A DNA stretch of 64,000 nucleotides, taken from positions 37,765,117 through 37,829,116 of the forward strand of contig CM069436.1 of assembly GCA_035610365.1 (NCBI GenBank), given 5' to 3'. The stretch is from Aquatica leii (Eukaryota; Arthropoda; Insecta; Coleoptera; Lampyridae). Both the position numbers and the translations under genes were made by a program. Numbering within the stretch: position 1 is the stretch's first letter; each line of letters starts with the position of its first letter. The notes beneath the pieces are model-generated. The model saw only the letters and a list, made by a program, of their open reading frames with translations. It made no database searches and was not told the origin of the DNA. Positions 48,301-57,359 of the stretch are shown piece by piece.

Positions 48301-51078
48301 TGACTAAAATACATTCAGTAAAGAAAGTGTTTTTAAAAGTACCATCTCGTGTGACCAAGTTTAGTGAAATTGATGGTACTAATGTTAGTTTGCCTCAGTT
48401 TTTAGTTGTAACACGTTGACGCACTTGGATCGAAGCTGCTTCATACGTTCAGAATTTTGAACTTATTATCCGCGTTATCATTGTAAGGAAACGCACTTTT
48501 TGTTGAAAAATTAACTTCGGTGTTGTCAAAAAAATCTTGTTTACGAATAAGTTAATAATGAATTCAATATAGTGAATGCTAAAGGTTTACATAGTGCTAT
48601 TTGTAATCCCAATCAAATAAACAGAATTAGCATTTGCGCCAATGGTATCTTGCAATGTTAAATGGAATTTAAAAATGTATTCGCTGACAACAGGCGTATA
48701 TTTATTTTCGAAAATTTGTTGCATCATGTTGTAATTAAGTGTAATCGCAAACACCTTAAAAACTTTTTAAATTATAAGCTAATTAAGTAATTAATAATTA
48801 TAAACAATTATGTTAGAATTGTATATTTAACATGTGAATAAACATTATGTAGTATTATGTAAACCCGTGTTTTCATATCTTTAACTCAGATAAAATAGTT
48901 TTTTAGTGCATATTTAACTGCATATTTGCATGTATATATTGAAGTTCTATGAGTGTATAATTATCTGAAAACTGCTGATGACTTAACGGTATTTACATAA
49001 CTAGTAAAATAACTAAATAACTTAGCTAATAACCATTTATGTAATAAATTTAGACTACAATATTGTAACAATTATTAAAATTAATTTATTTATACTAAAA
49101 ATATGTACATGTTTATAACTAACGAACTAATTATATCTAAGGATATTTAATGCAAACACTTACGCTAATTTATATAGTACACTCACCGAAAGATAAAGAC
49201 CGCGGATAACTTCTATTTATCTAAACACTGACACTTGTTTACACTAAAGTCACGTACAAGGTTATACTCCGTTATATTTATCTTGACACGCGTTTATCAC
49301 TTATTTATTTAACATTGAATAATCTTCTTAACACTGCCGACTTCGAATTACTGAAATAACTGCCTTATGTTTTGTTTGTACCGCTTTTATACATTTCCGC
49401 TGTCTTTCGAGAATTTTCTATATCTTTCGGTGAACGTTCTGGAAATGGATAAAAAATCTCGTGAACACTCTCAAACTTAAAAATAATTTCTGGAACGTTT
49501 CACTATATTGCCAAATAAATCAGAATATGCTTGAAAGTATTTCTCACTTTTCTAATACTAGTTCTTTACAATTTTTTGATTTTACATAATGTGTTCTATA
49601 ATTTCGTTGTATGTGTATGTTTAAAAAATTTTAATGTATGCATGATTAATTAATATTTTCTGTAGCAAGCATACATTCTGCCGCAACACCTGTTGGATCG
49701 CTATTAAGTGGCGTTTTTATGGATTATTTTGGTAGAAAAGCTACTTTACAATTATCGTGCTTACCTTTGATAGCTGGTTGGGTATTTATTACAAGTAGCC
49801 ATAACCATACACTTATATTAGTAGGCAGAGTATTAGCTGGAACTGCAGTTGGACTAATAGCTGCACCATGCCAGGTATTACTTACGTTTTTATTAAATAT
49901 TTATATTTACACATCTTTAAAGGTTTACGTAGCCGAAGTGTCTGATCCTAAAATGAGAGGTATGTTAAGTGGGATTCCATTTGCAAGTTACGCATTTGGA
50001 ATTCTGTTAGTTTATATGCTAGGAACAGCTGCCCATTGGAGAATTGTTGCGGGTAATATACCTACGATGTTTTTAAATGAAAACTAATTTTTTTAAATAT
50101 TAGGCTTAAGCGTTATTCTTCCTACGCTAGCTATACTAGTATTTTTCTTTTTACCTGAAAGTCCAGTTTGGTTAGTAAGGAAAGGTCAAGTAGAAAAAGC
50201 TAGTAAAGCTTGTTATTGGCTACGAGGAGGTAATTTACCACAAGTAGGTAAACCAATAAAAAAATTATGTTTAATATTAATTTTTAAACTTTTAGATGAA
50301 ACAAGAAATAGAGCAACTGATAAAACGAGCTAAAGAAGAAAAACTTCATAGAGAACAACATCCTCAATCGACTTGGAGAACTTTTTGTACTCCACAAGTA
50401 CTGAAACCATTTATGATCGTTAATATTTTTGGATTATTTCAATCTTTATGTGGTGTTTATTTGATAGTATTTTATGCTGTTGAAATTATTTCGACTATGG
50501 GTAATGAGATGAATGAGTTTTTAGCAGCCGTTTTAACCGCCGGTGTTAGATTTGTGTTTACTATTGTTGCAAGTATTTTATTAGCGTTTGTCGGACGCAG
50601 AACTATTAGTTTAATATCAGCAATAGGCACTTCTTTAACCGCATTTTGCTTGGCTTTATTATTATACTCTGAATGTTATAGTAAAACTTATTTTGTAACA
50701 GTAATTTTGCTGTTATATGTAGCAACTAACACAATTGGATTCTTAGTTTTACCAGGAGTTTTAGTAGGAGAATTATTTCCCACAAAAATTCGTGGGTTGG
50801 CTGGTAGCTTAACATTCACTAATTTTAACTTAACTATATTTGGTGTAACAAAGATATTTCCATATATGAAAGCTTTGTTGGACATACACGGGTTTTTTCT
50901 ATTATTTGGAGTATTTTCGTTTATAGCCAGCATATTTTTATATCTCACTCTACCCGAAACCAAAAATAAATCTTTAAATGAAATTGAAGACTATTTCTTA
51001 CAAGAAAATATATTATGGATTACAAGAAAACAAAGTAGCAATAATAGTATATGTATAAAGAAGTCTTCTAAAGTATAA
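33313..51078 (+). CDS. Tret1-like facilitated sugar (trehalose) transporter
   Basis: Major facilitator superfamily sugar porter, 12 membrane helices, plasma membrane. Coding exons by frame and GT-AG sites: 33313-33356, 33407-33527, 33822-33957, 49666-49874, 49923-50052, 50104-50243, 50296-51078. They join in frame to 520 residues. Motifs: [16 protein letters not shown] (helix 1), DEMGSWI, FGRK after helix 2, GRVLAG and [12 protein letters not shown] (helices 4-5), [11 protein letters not shown] before the central loop, [15 protein letters not shown] (helix 7; the usual QQxSG is changed), [10 protein letters not shown] and [12 protein letters not shown] at the end. Introns are 50, 294, 15708, 48, 51 and 52 bp; the third is packed with transposons. 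The 48-bp intron is read through by a plain open frame. Substrate (trehalose or hexose) is inferred from family likeness only. Confidence 0.9.
35562..36942. mobile_element. Tc1/mariner-like element with ~200-bp inverted arms, nested in piggyBac
   Basis: The ends CAATGTGTCCAAGATA and, inverted, CACTGCGTCCAAGATA are flanked by TA (35560-35561, 36943-36944). The two arms stay similar for about 200 bp inward, for example AGTTTAGTAAAATGA, the AAATTCCG region, TTGTTACTTTGTGGTT and AACCTTCTATAA in inverse orientation. The central 0.8 kb is not transposase but a LINE fragment, so the element is non-autonomous or its core has been replaced. Confidence 0.75.
36023..36640 (+). pseudogene. LINE reverse transcriptase C-terminal fragment
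   Basis: The C-terminal part of a non-LTR retrotransposon ORF2, in two frames. [30 protein letters not shown] and LHLIIWDKD lie in the first (36023-36253). [44 protein letters not shown] and, past a stop, [15 protein letters not shown] lie in the second (36262-36620). Catalytic RT motifs lie upstream and are absent: a 5'-truncated insert sitting between the inverted arms of the Tc1-like element. The plus-strand frame has one frameshift or stop near 36250 and another at 36490. The clade is uncertain. Confidence 0.78.
36980..38640 (-). pseudogene. piggyBac transposase, broken
   Basis: Minus-strand relic of the DDE_Tnp_1_7 family. N-terminal-side block (about 38440-38280): [29 protein letters not shown]. 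Middle (37785-37570): [40 protein letters not shown], which is the strand pattern around the second catalytic Asp. Then RDVLILS (about 37440) and [15 protein letters not shown]-like text near 37380-37310. The C-terminal Cys-rich finger (about 37110-36980) has [26 protein letters not shown] and a stop at 36980-36982. Multiple stops and shifts. It belongs to the enclosing TTAA-flanked element. Confidence 0.78.
39291..40490 (+). other. Intronic DNA with an unplaced protein relic
   Basis: Most of this is AT-rich and featureless. At about 40080-40210, plus-strand translation gives [21 protein letters not shown] and [10 protein letters not shown]. This resembles a conserved stretch of transposon-associated proteins in arthropods (pattern MNxPxxSxxxFxxYE...). 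The rest is too eroded for me to name a family. Confidence 0.3.
40606..43006 (-). pseudogene. Non-LTR retrotransposon (LINE) ORF2, 5'-truncated
   Basis: Consecutive minus-strand blocks span from the endonuclease-RT linker (43006-42650) through RT fingers. RT text: [32 protein letters not shown] and [12 protein letters not shown] (42348-42022); the palm [14 protein letters not shown] and [15 protein letters not shown] (42040-41765); the catalytic motif [13 protein letters not shown] (41758-41531). Connection and C-terminal parts follow: [15 protein letters not shown] (41423-41031) and a CCHC-like finger, [18 protein letters not shown] (40902-40606). The endonuclease domain is missing. At least six frameshifts. 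The coding strand is extremely purine-rich (Lys/Glu/Arg), leaving the plus strand as 2.4 kb of C/T-rich sequence. The clade is not certain (jockey/I-like). Confidence 0.85.
43010..43383. other. Intronic spacer
   Basis: AT-rich sequence between the LINE and the pogo relic with no recognisable feature. Confidence 0.4.
43384..45333 (-). pseudogene. pogo-type DDE transposase with C-terminal zinc finger, frameshifted
   Basis: Minus strand. The likely start at 45333 gives [20 protein letters not shown], then a psq-type helix-turn-helix ([15 protein letters not shown]). Block 45022-44507 holds [12 protein letters not shown] and [14 protein letters not shown] (first catalytic Asp). Block 44537-44313 has [12 protein letters not shown] (second Asp) and [13 protein letters not shown] (third Asp). 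After a gap the C-terminal block (43965-43384) ends in a Cys-rich module: [10 protein letters not shown], then after a shift WAHEQCSG-like text and a final C-x2-C. The catalytic triad positions are all still readable, but at least four frameshifts break the gene. It lies wholly inside transporter intron 3. The family is pogo/Tigger/jerky. Confidence 0.82.
45410..46400. other. Intronic DNA, unassigned
   Basis: The minus strand at 45929-46165 has a 78-residue open frame with C-x2-C and C-x2-C pairs that I do not recognise. The last 200 bp (plus) may be the N-terminal side of the hAT-like relic that follows. Confidence 0.3.
46480..48490 (+). pseudogene. hAT-like transposase split by an RTE LINE
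   Basis: Left half (about 46510-46795): [40 protein letters not shown], then TDAALYM-like and [14 protein letters not shown] text in shifted frames. Right half (about 48305-48480): [40 protein letters not shown]. In related arthropod hAT-like transposases these follow each other directly (HVTCLAHALHR, then VKKxFLKAPxRV..., then TRWGTWxxAAxYY.EN). The two halves are separated here by a minus-strand LINE of about 1.5 kb. Stops and shifts occur in both halves. Exact subfamily uncertain. Confidence 0.68.
46815..48290 (-). pseudogene. RTE-clade LINE fragment inserted in the hAT-like relic
   Basis: Minus strand. The start of the RT domain (48290-48071) has FCGALYESK and [18 protein letters not shown]. 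The palm block (47797-47525) has [17 protein letters not shown] and RRVRQGDF. The block 47399-47016 has [27 protein letters not shown] and [15 protein letters not shown]. The tail (about 47000-46850) has [27 protein letters not shown], typical of RTE/BovB-type C termini. The endonuclease is absent (5' truncation near 48300), and frames are broken several times. The insertion splits a plus-strand hAT-like gene, so it is younger than that element. Confidence 0.78.
48490..49186. other. AT-rich intronic DNA downstream (minus) of the heat-shock-type leader
   Basis: No coding region on either strand. If the minus-strand heat-shock-type promoter is used, this would be the first part of its intron. 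Confidence 0.4.
49187..49365 (-). other. Putative leader exon of a heat-shock-type transcript
   Basis: Minus strand, beginning about 28 nt after the TATA box where CAGT (initiator-like) appears. It runs about 180 nt without a long open frame (one ATG gives only four codons) and ends at CG|GTGAGT, a strong splice donor whose GT is complementary to 49186-49185. The layout is like the non-coding first exon of an inducible gene. No acceptor or downstream exon could be assigned. Confidence 0.4.
49381..49500 (-). promoter_or_regulatory. Heat-shock-type promoter: HSE cluster plus TATA box
   Basis: Read on the minus strand. A perfect TATA box sits in GTATAAAAGC (49392-49383). Fourteen bases upstream is TTCxxGAAxxTTC (49406-49418) with all three heat-shock units perfect. 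A second perfect triple, GAAxxTTCxxGAA, lies at 49432-49444, with a weaker TTCxxGAAxxTTT at 49488-49500. Evenly alternating GAA/TTC units at 5-bp steps immediately upstream of TATA are the arrangement of insect hsp70-class promoters. It lies in intron 3 of the transporter, antisense to it, 165-285 bp before exon 4. Confidence 0.68.
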
Positions 51079-51141
51079 CATAATTTTTTATATATTAGTA
51101 AATTATTTTTTGTTAAGTTATTGTGTTAACGTGTTTTTCTA

Positions 51142-51147
51142 AATAAA
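51142..51147 (+). terminator. Polyadenylation signal of the sugar transporter
   Basis: AATAAA 64 bp after the stop codon. Confidence 0.55.
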
Positions 51148-51149
51148 TT

Positions 51150-51748
51150 ATTTTTAAACTTTTACCTTAGTTTTGATAAAATTAATTATAAAAACGTAGC
51201 TTAAGCAAGATTAAGAAATTAATTGCATAATAAAAATTTTAAGCTTAGAAAAAATTACAAGTGAGAACACAACAAGATTAAACAATACTATAAAAATCCA
51301 AAAACAATTTTTACTATTGAAAGGTGTAAATTGATATTCTAAGTTTTATATGACCAAAAAGTTATTTTTTAAATAAAAAGCTAAAATTTTTAACTTAGAA
51401 GGAAAGCACAAATAAAACAACAGGTTTGAGTCAATATTTCGGTTAGAAATTTAACCTTGTTAAACTAATCTATTTAAAGATAATAACAACTACAAAATTG
51501 ATTTTTATATTATGATGTCAAACTAAACTGCTCCACATACGTAAAGGATTTCAAAAGAAAAAAAATTTTTAGATCGAATTTTAAGCTATTTAGTTTGTAT
51601 TTTGTAGTTTTTATTATAAAAAAGTTAACAAATTAAAAAAAAATTAAACAAAAAGACAAGAAATAAGGAAAATTAAGCGACTATTAACTTAATTTCAAAT
51701 TAATGAAAAAAAAAGGAAATAAACACAAATTTCTTCTTAATTTCTCTT
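51150..51748. other. AT-rich, nothing recognised
   Basis: Spacer between the transporter and the Tc1-like relic. It may hold the transposon's left end but no inverted repeat was matched. Confidence 0.35.
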
Positions 51749-52667
51749 TCAGCAATAACGAGTATGTCCTCCGTGGGCTTTAATGACAGCTCGGCAACGT
51801 CTTTGCATGCTGGTTATGAGATCATTAAAGTTTTCTTGCGGAATCTGTTACCAGAGTAGTGGAAGCAAATTTCTAAATTGTTTCATTGTTTGTGATTGGA
51901 GATTATGATGATCCAAAGCTCTCTGCAACTGATCCCAAGCATGCTCTATCGGATTTAAATCAAGAGACAGAGCAGGTATAAGTAAATAAGAAATTCCATT
52001 GGTTTCAAGTGCATCCATAACAGCTATGGATCAGTGTAGACGAGCGTTATCATCCAAAAAAAGTATACTTCTGAATTCATGTTTCCTGGAATAACCAGCA
52101 AGTCGGTACGGATATCATAACAAATGCCTCTCTATACACAAACAGTGTTTCCTTTGAAAGAGTGAACTTCTTGTACTGATCGCCGGTGTCTTGGCACCAA
52201 AAGTTGTGTCCAGACACGCGTTTGACGACTATCCAAAAAATGACCATATCTCGATTCATCAGTGAACAGTACCAAATTTCAATCTTCTGTCCAATTGACA
52301 CGCTCTGTTGCTCAGTCGCCTATGTTCGCGGGTTAATGGTACACCTCGAAAAAGTTGTCTAGAATGTAAATTGACATTCCATAAACGTTTTCTGACTACT
52401 CAACATTTGACATGTGCTCAAAAGTTCTCGGCGTGCAGAAATGGTGACATATCGGTCTTCAACAGGGGTAGTTATTGATAAGCGCCTAATTCTAGGTCTT
52501 TCTACAACAGATTTAGTTTCTTGGAAACGGTTAAAAAGTCTAAAAATAACACTTTGGCTAACTTAAAAAAAATGCTACGTCACTTTGCTTTGACCACCCT
52601 GTAGCAAACCAATCTGTCTATTTGCTTTGTCAGATGTTAATTTTTGTCTCGGTTTTGGGAGTTTGCA
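51749..52667 (-). pseudogene. Tc1-like transposase, broken
   Basis: Minus strand. N-terminal paired-type helix-turn-helix: LPKPRQKLTSDKANRQIGLL and GGQSKVT (about 52665-52590). It is followed by VVERPRIRRLSI (about 52510-52470). The central region has TDESRYGHF-like text (first Asp, about 52265) in a shifted frame. Then LFLDDNARLH (second Asp, about 52060-52030) and LDLNPIEHAWDQLQ (third acidic, Glu, about 51965-51920). The end is SMQRRCRAVIKAHGGHTRYC with stop at 51749-51751. Several frameshifts and stops, so dead. Length and motif order match Tc1 (DD34E-type) elements. Confidence 0.85.
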
Positions 52668-52669
52668 AC

Positions 52670-53637
52670 TAACAAACTTTTGATACTAAATTTGCACAAT
52701 AAGTCAACAAATTGACAAGCAAACCACACAAAAAATTGATTTGTTAGAACGGGTTTAAAATAGAAGAACTCTCCACAGCCTTCTATTTGCAGAAAAAAGG
52801 TATAATAACTAGCAACTTTAATATAGTATCAAACATGATAAAAATTTAAAAATAAAAAAATTGAGCAAATTTTCAGATATACATACCTTTAACTTATGTA
52901 GAGCAGGTTAAATAATGATACTATAAAACCTAACCACAGTTGACCTATGTAGATAGAATACTTACAATAAACAGATCCAAGAAGAGCTGCCCGATTGAAC
53001 TTTTGAAAACGAAGTTTTGGTAAATACTGATTAAGTTGTTAGTGTCGGTATTAAATTTTACATTATTGTTGTGTTTAGTGATTGTTCTACATCTAAGATT
53101 GTAGACTTCAAGAAATCAAAACTATGACATAAATTTATGAGATGTACGGTAACAGCTAATTCAGATTTGTTTTGCAGTCGTATAGATGATTTTTTAGACA
53201 ACTTATCCTTTTTTTTTGTTTTGTCTGTTCTATGGAACATTTGTTCCAATCGTTACAGTTAATTTTGTATACGACATTGTGTATAAAATAAAGATACAAA
53301 ATTTAATTTCCAAAGTTTGATTGAGATTCACTGGCTTACGCATTGCTTATGCTGATTAAATTAGAGAACTGTAGTGTACTGTGTAGATGCCTCTTGTTTG
53401 TAATTTTATAATTTTTACACACATTGTAAATGTTACTGTTTGTTAATTTATTTGATTTTAATTGTGTAGTTCAAGTTTAAATATAAGTCATCCAAAAGGT
53501 TTACCGTTGCACGTGGTTAATTGTGTACCAATATTGTAATTTTCACTTTACTAAAAAAAACTTCATAAGTTAATATTTAAATAAATTTAACAATTGCATA
53601 AAAAATTGGCAATACATAAGCATTCGTTAATTAAAAA
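52670..53637. other. AT-rich non-coding DNA
   Basis: Nothing recognised apart from possible remains of the Tc1-like right end. Confidence 0.35.
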
Positions 53638-53675
53638 GTACGTTTTGTCTTTGTCATGCAAATGACAAAACGTAC
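53638..53675. repeat. 38-bp palindrome with an octamer core
   Basis: GTACGTTTTGTC (53638-53649) and GACAAAACGTAC (53664-53675) are perfect inverted 12-mers around TTTGTCATGCAAAT. The loop contains ATGCAAAT, a POU-type octamer, and its own shorter GTCAT/ATGAC pairing. Confidence 0.7.
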
Positions 53676-54439
53676 CATAAAACGGGGCAAATTCGGACAG
53701 TTTTGACATGTTTTTCTAAATAACGTTTTTTCTAAATAAGATAGAGGATTCAAACCAAAAGCTGGGACCTTATTGCAATTTTAAACCGACGCGACGTATC
53801 AACATGTCATTTTGACAAATTATTAAAAAAAATTGTAGGTGTCCCAATTTTTCCCAAATAGAGTCAGTCGGGACGTTTATTTATTTTGATGGAAATGACC
53901 GATACACGCCTGAAATACGGCGGATCAAGACAAAGAATCATTAAAAAATATGTAGCAAAAAAATGGGTTAAAAACATCAAAAACTACGTGAAATGAGCTT
54001 TTATTTACCAATAAGAAGAATAAAACTTCACCCGTGTAACAACATTTTTAAACTTAAGAAAAAACTAATGAACACAAAAAATCATAAATAAAAAAAATAG
54101 ATAGGTATTTATTGATTTAAGTAAGTTCTTTGGCTATGTTTCTTGGTAAACTTGTAGCCACTTCTTTGCAACAGTGTCGGCTGTGATAACAATATTTAAA
54201 TTTGTTCTTTGTTTATTACGCTGACATCATTTACGACGGGAAAAATGAAACAATATTTTCTTTTAATATTAGGACGAAGAAATTTAACAGTGATAAACTT
54301 GTCGTTTACGTCTTAGATGAGACCAATCAAATCTTCTTGCGACACAGTTTTTCCTGGTTCAATAGAAACTTTTGTTTTTAACTGTCAGTTTGCAGGCATT
54401 CCTGCTATCACTTAGCAAATCGATTCAGAGAAACGGTCC

Positions 54440-54685
54440 AATCGTTGGAATTGCGTAATCGCTTTAAAACTTGATCGCTATCAAGTGGAATAAGCCCTGT
54501 GTCCAGAAGTCCCTTTTTCCTGCTTCCACTTATCGTTACCAAATTATCAATGGTTTTTTTAACAGTAACGGAAAATATTGGTTTTGTATAGAACCCTTAT
54601 ATTTTCTTTTCCAATCTTCAAGCTCACGTCGCCAAGCTACTTTTAAAGAAGCAAAAACCGCCACGTTCAACGGTAGGTTTAGATG
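54440..54685 (-). pseudogene. pogo/jerky-type transposase C-terminal fragment
   Basis: Minus-strand translation gives NLPLNVAVFASLKVAWRRELEDWKRKYKGSI, then FPLLLKK and, after shifts, a stretch like GLIPLDSDQVLKRLRNS. This is the region following the last catalytic Asp in pogo/jerky proteins (QPLDVGVFGPLKxAWRxxxxxW). No intact frame. Confidence 0.6.
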
Positions 54686-55015
54686 AGTAGATGAGGGAGA
54701 CAAAAAAACCAAAGTTTATGTTATTTTTCTCAAAAAGTAGAATTTTTATGAATGAAAGATGACACACAGATTATCACCAATTAAAACTCTTAGAACAAGT
54801 TGCTTTTTAAAATAAAGAAAAACAATACTTGGCAACTAGTTTTCAAAGATTAGGTTTGTCAAACCAACCGTTGGAATTTCTGCCGTACCGTGCAGTTTTT
54901 TGTCCATGTGACATCCAAGTTTCATATATATGTTCACTTTTGTAGACAATAAATGGTGATAGTAAAATACTCCCACCACTTTCTGCAAACATGACATGGG
55001 TTTTTCGTTTTACTA

Positions 55016-55411
55016 TCACTTTTTTCGTCCAGGGTGATCAAGGAAACAAGTTTCGTAATAGTTGCATTGCCAACGGTAACTTTTAAAGCCCTCCTGTTTG
55101 AGGTACCTGAATGCTGACGACCGAGGAACACCTACATTAATTTCAATTTCTCGCAAACTAACATCAGGACCTTGGTCTACAGCTGCAAGAACTGCCAACT
55201 TCTGAGAGTTGTCTTCATGATCGTGTAAGAGTGGAGGACGCTGACATTTACATGGTGGATTTACGGAGCCAGTAGTTTCAAATAATTGTATCGTTTTTTT
55301 GATACTCTTTGAAGAAGGTATTAGTCTATCTGCGAAAAAAAACCAGCAAAGTATTCTCGAATTTGGACAAAAAACCAGCAAAGTCTTCTCGAATTTGAAC
55401 CTTTGAAACAC
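55016..55411 (-). pseudogene. Tc1/mariner-type helix-turn-helix transposase fragment
   Basis: An open frame of 131 residues whose middle, KKTIQLFETTGSVNPP, then LREIEINVGVPRSSAFRYLKQEGFKSYRWQ, is the paired helix-turn-helix arrangement (FxxTGSV, LREIxxxxGVPRSSVxRxLK) of IS630/Tc1/mariner-like transposases. The N-terminal 30 residues look unrelated. The catalytic domain is not found downstream; the pogo fragment that follows belongs to another family. Confidence 0.6.
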
Positions 55412-55499
55412 CTCGAAAATATTGTTTTACCACAAGATTTTTTTCTTCTACATTCATTTTCGAAGCTTGTAAAACAATTCTATCAAAACTGTCAACACA

Positions 55500-56000
55500 T
55501 CAAATGTTTTATAACAAATCAATGCTAACTTGATTTTTAATACCTATTTACTTGAACATAATTCAAATTTATTTCATTTTGGAATCATAAGCTAGTTTAT
55601 TAGCACGCAAATGCGGACGCAATTTGGTTTTTTTAGCCTACAGAAAATCTTCAAATGTAATTTTCCTAGTTTTTGTTCTTCAAATTTCCATTTCCTTAAA
55701 AATAAAGTTGCATAATGTTGATTTGACGGGCTACAATTTAATTTTAGCATCCATATTACTTTAAAGACCGAAGATAGCCGATCTGAATCGCATGCGCGAA
55801 AAACTTTTCGAATTTCAAATGCCTGTAATTAATTCAATAATTATCAAATTTTAATCAAAAAATTGTTTTTAGAAACGTTTTAAGTGGCACTTTAAATCTG
55901 CGTCAAAATTTTTGCGATTTTTTAATTTGGGAAGCAGGAAAAAAATAATTTCAATTTTCCCATGTTAAATCTCATGGGGTACCCCTAGCGTGGGACACAA
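55500..56000. other. Non-coding spacer
   Basis: AT-rich sequence with no recognised gene or repeat. Confidence 0.35.
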
Positions 56001-56011
56001 CGTATAAGAAA

Positions 56012-56610
56012 AACTGTTAAAAATGGCGGATACATCCAATTCCGGTTTCTTTATCAAACACATCTTTTGATAGAGCCGAGAGAATATGAAAAGCCAGCTT
56101 CATACCAAACTTCAAGTAATTAGGACTTTTAGTTCCAGAGTTATCGTGGGTACATCCAAAGATAATTTAAATAAGATGCAACACTCCGTATATAGTCAAA
56201 AAAATTTAGAAAAAAATTGTTATTTTTTAACGTATCTTGCTTGCTTTTCTTTCAAGATATAAAATTTTTTCTAAAAAAAATTGTCGTAGGTTGAATTTGA
56301 TCCTAAGATCATATATCGAATTCAATTTTAATTATAAATCAAATATCTAATAAACTGTTTATGTTAGAAACAATTTTTATTTGAATACATTGTTAAAAAG
56401 AATTAACTCTACAAGAAACTATAAAAATAATTCGAATAATTTACATTTGTACAAAATTAAACTGTTCAAAATGGCAGATACACCTACTTCCAGTTTTTTT
56501 ATCAGACCCATGTTTTGATAGAACCGAAAAAATATGAAAAACCAGCTCCATACCAAATTTCAAGTTTCTAGGATTTTTGGTTCGAGAGTTACACACAGAC
56601 ACACACACAC
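56012..56610 (+). repeat. Two direct ~140-bp repeats followed by an AC microsatellite
   Basis: Copies start at 56012 and 56461 (both ACTGTT...AAAATGGC) and stay alignable for about 140 bp. Shared words include TTTTGATAGA, AATATGAAAA, CCAGCT, CATACCAAA and GAGAGTTA or GAGTTA. The second copy runs into an AC-rich microsatellite (about 56592-56618). This is followed by an AAAAATCTCGATTG box and CTTTCCTTATAGGAAAG (a short palindrome near 56690-56706), words I associate with a widespread insect repeat. Confidence 0.68.
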
Positions 56611-56725
56611 AGGCACCCAAATTTTTTTTATCAAAAATAAATAAAATTCTTCAAAAAAGTTTTTTTGAAAAAAAATCTCGATTGCTATACTTTCCTTATA
56701 GGAAAGTAAAAATGCCTACCGGAGA

Positions 56726-57340
56726 TTGCAGTTTTCAGAAAAACATTTAAGTTTTGATTGGAAAAGTGTTGTTTTTTCAGATGAAAAGCCTTCTGCACGT
56801 CCCAAGATAGTAAAAAAGTTCTTTGGAGGCCACGTAATTCTAGATATGAATCAAAACATATGCAACCCAACAAAGGAAGTGGGAAAATTAGCACTGCGTA
56901 CTGGGGATGGAAGGGTGATGCTGGCCCAGGATAATTAACACGTGTCGATGAACGCTTAACTGCTCAAACTTACCTAACCATTTTGGAAAACGTTATTTTG
57001 CCCTCGGTACGAGTAGTTTATCCCGAAAGACTGATTCGGTTTGTTCAGGACAATTTTCCTATACATACGGCAGCGGCAGTTCATGAATGGTTCTTACAAC
57101 AACCAGAAGTGGAAAAAATCCGTTGACCACCTAAGTCACCGGATTTAAACTCTATAGAGAATTTGTGGGCGGCGCCCGTGCGTGGCTGCAACGACGAACT
57201 GAACAATAACATAGAAATACAAACAACTTGCATATTAATACCGTGTGGAAAAGATTTCAGGAGCTAATATATGTGCCAATTCAATCAATTCGATACTAAA
57301 TCGTCTACAGGAAGGTATAACCAATAATGAAAATTACACC
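56726..57340 (+). pseudogene. Tc1-like transposase, 3' part, broken
   Basis: Plus strand. FDWKSVVFSDEKP (first catalytic Asp, about 56752-56790). In shifted frames there follow KVLWRPRN, a YWGWKGDAGPG stretch, LTAQTYLTILENVILPSVR (about 56957-57013), RFVQDNFPIHTA (second Asp, about 57038-57075) and WFLQQPEVEKI. After a stop comes PPKSPDLNSIENLWA (third acidic, Glu, about 57126-57170). The end is degraded around 57340. This is a different Tc1-like lineage from the one at 51.7 kb. Confidence 0.8.
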
Positions 57341-57359
57341 CATTGCTAGCATGTAAAAT

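Noticed and set aside
49381-49500. Heat-shock promoter for the plus-strand transporter
   Set aside because: The TATA box and element order face the minus strand, and exons 1-3 of the transporter lie far upstream, so it does not drive that gene's full transcript.
49875-49922. Continuous coding across 49719-50087
   Set aside because: A 48-bp in-frame GT-AG intron interrupts a conserved transporter stretch (APCQ then VYVAEVS); the open frame merely reads through.
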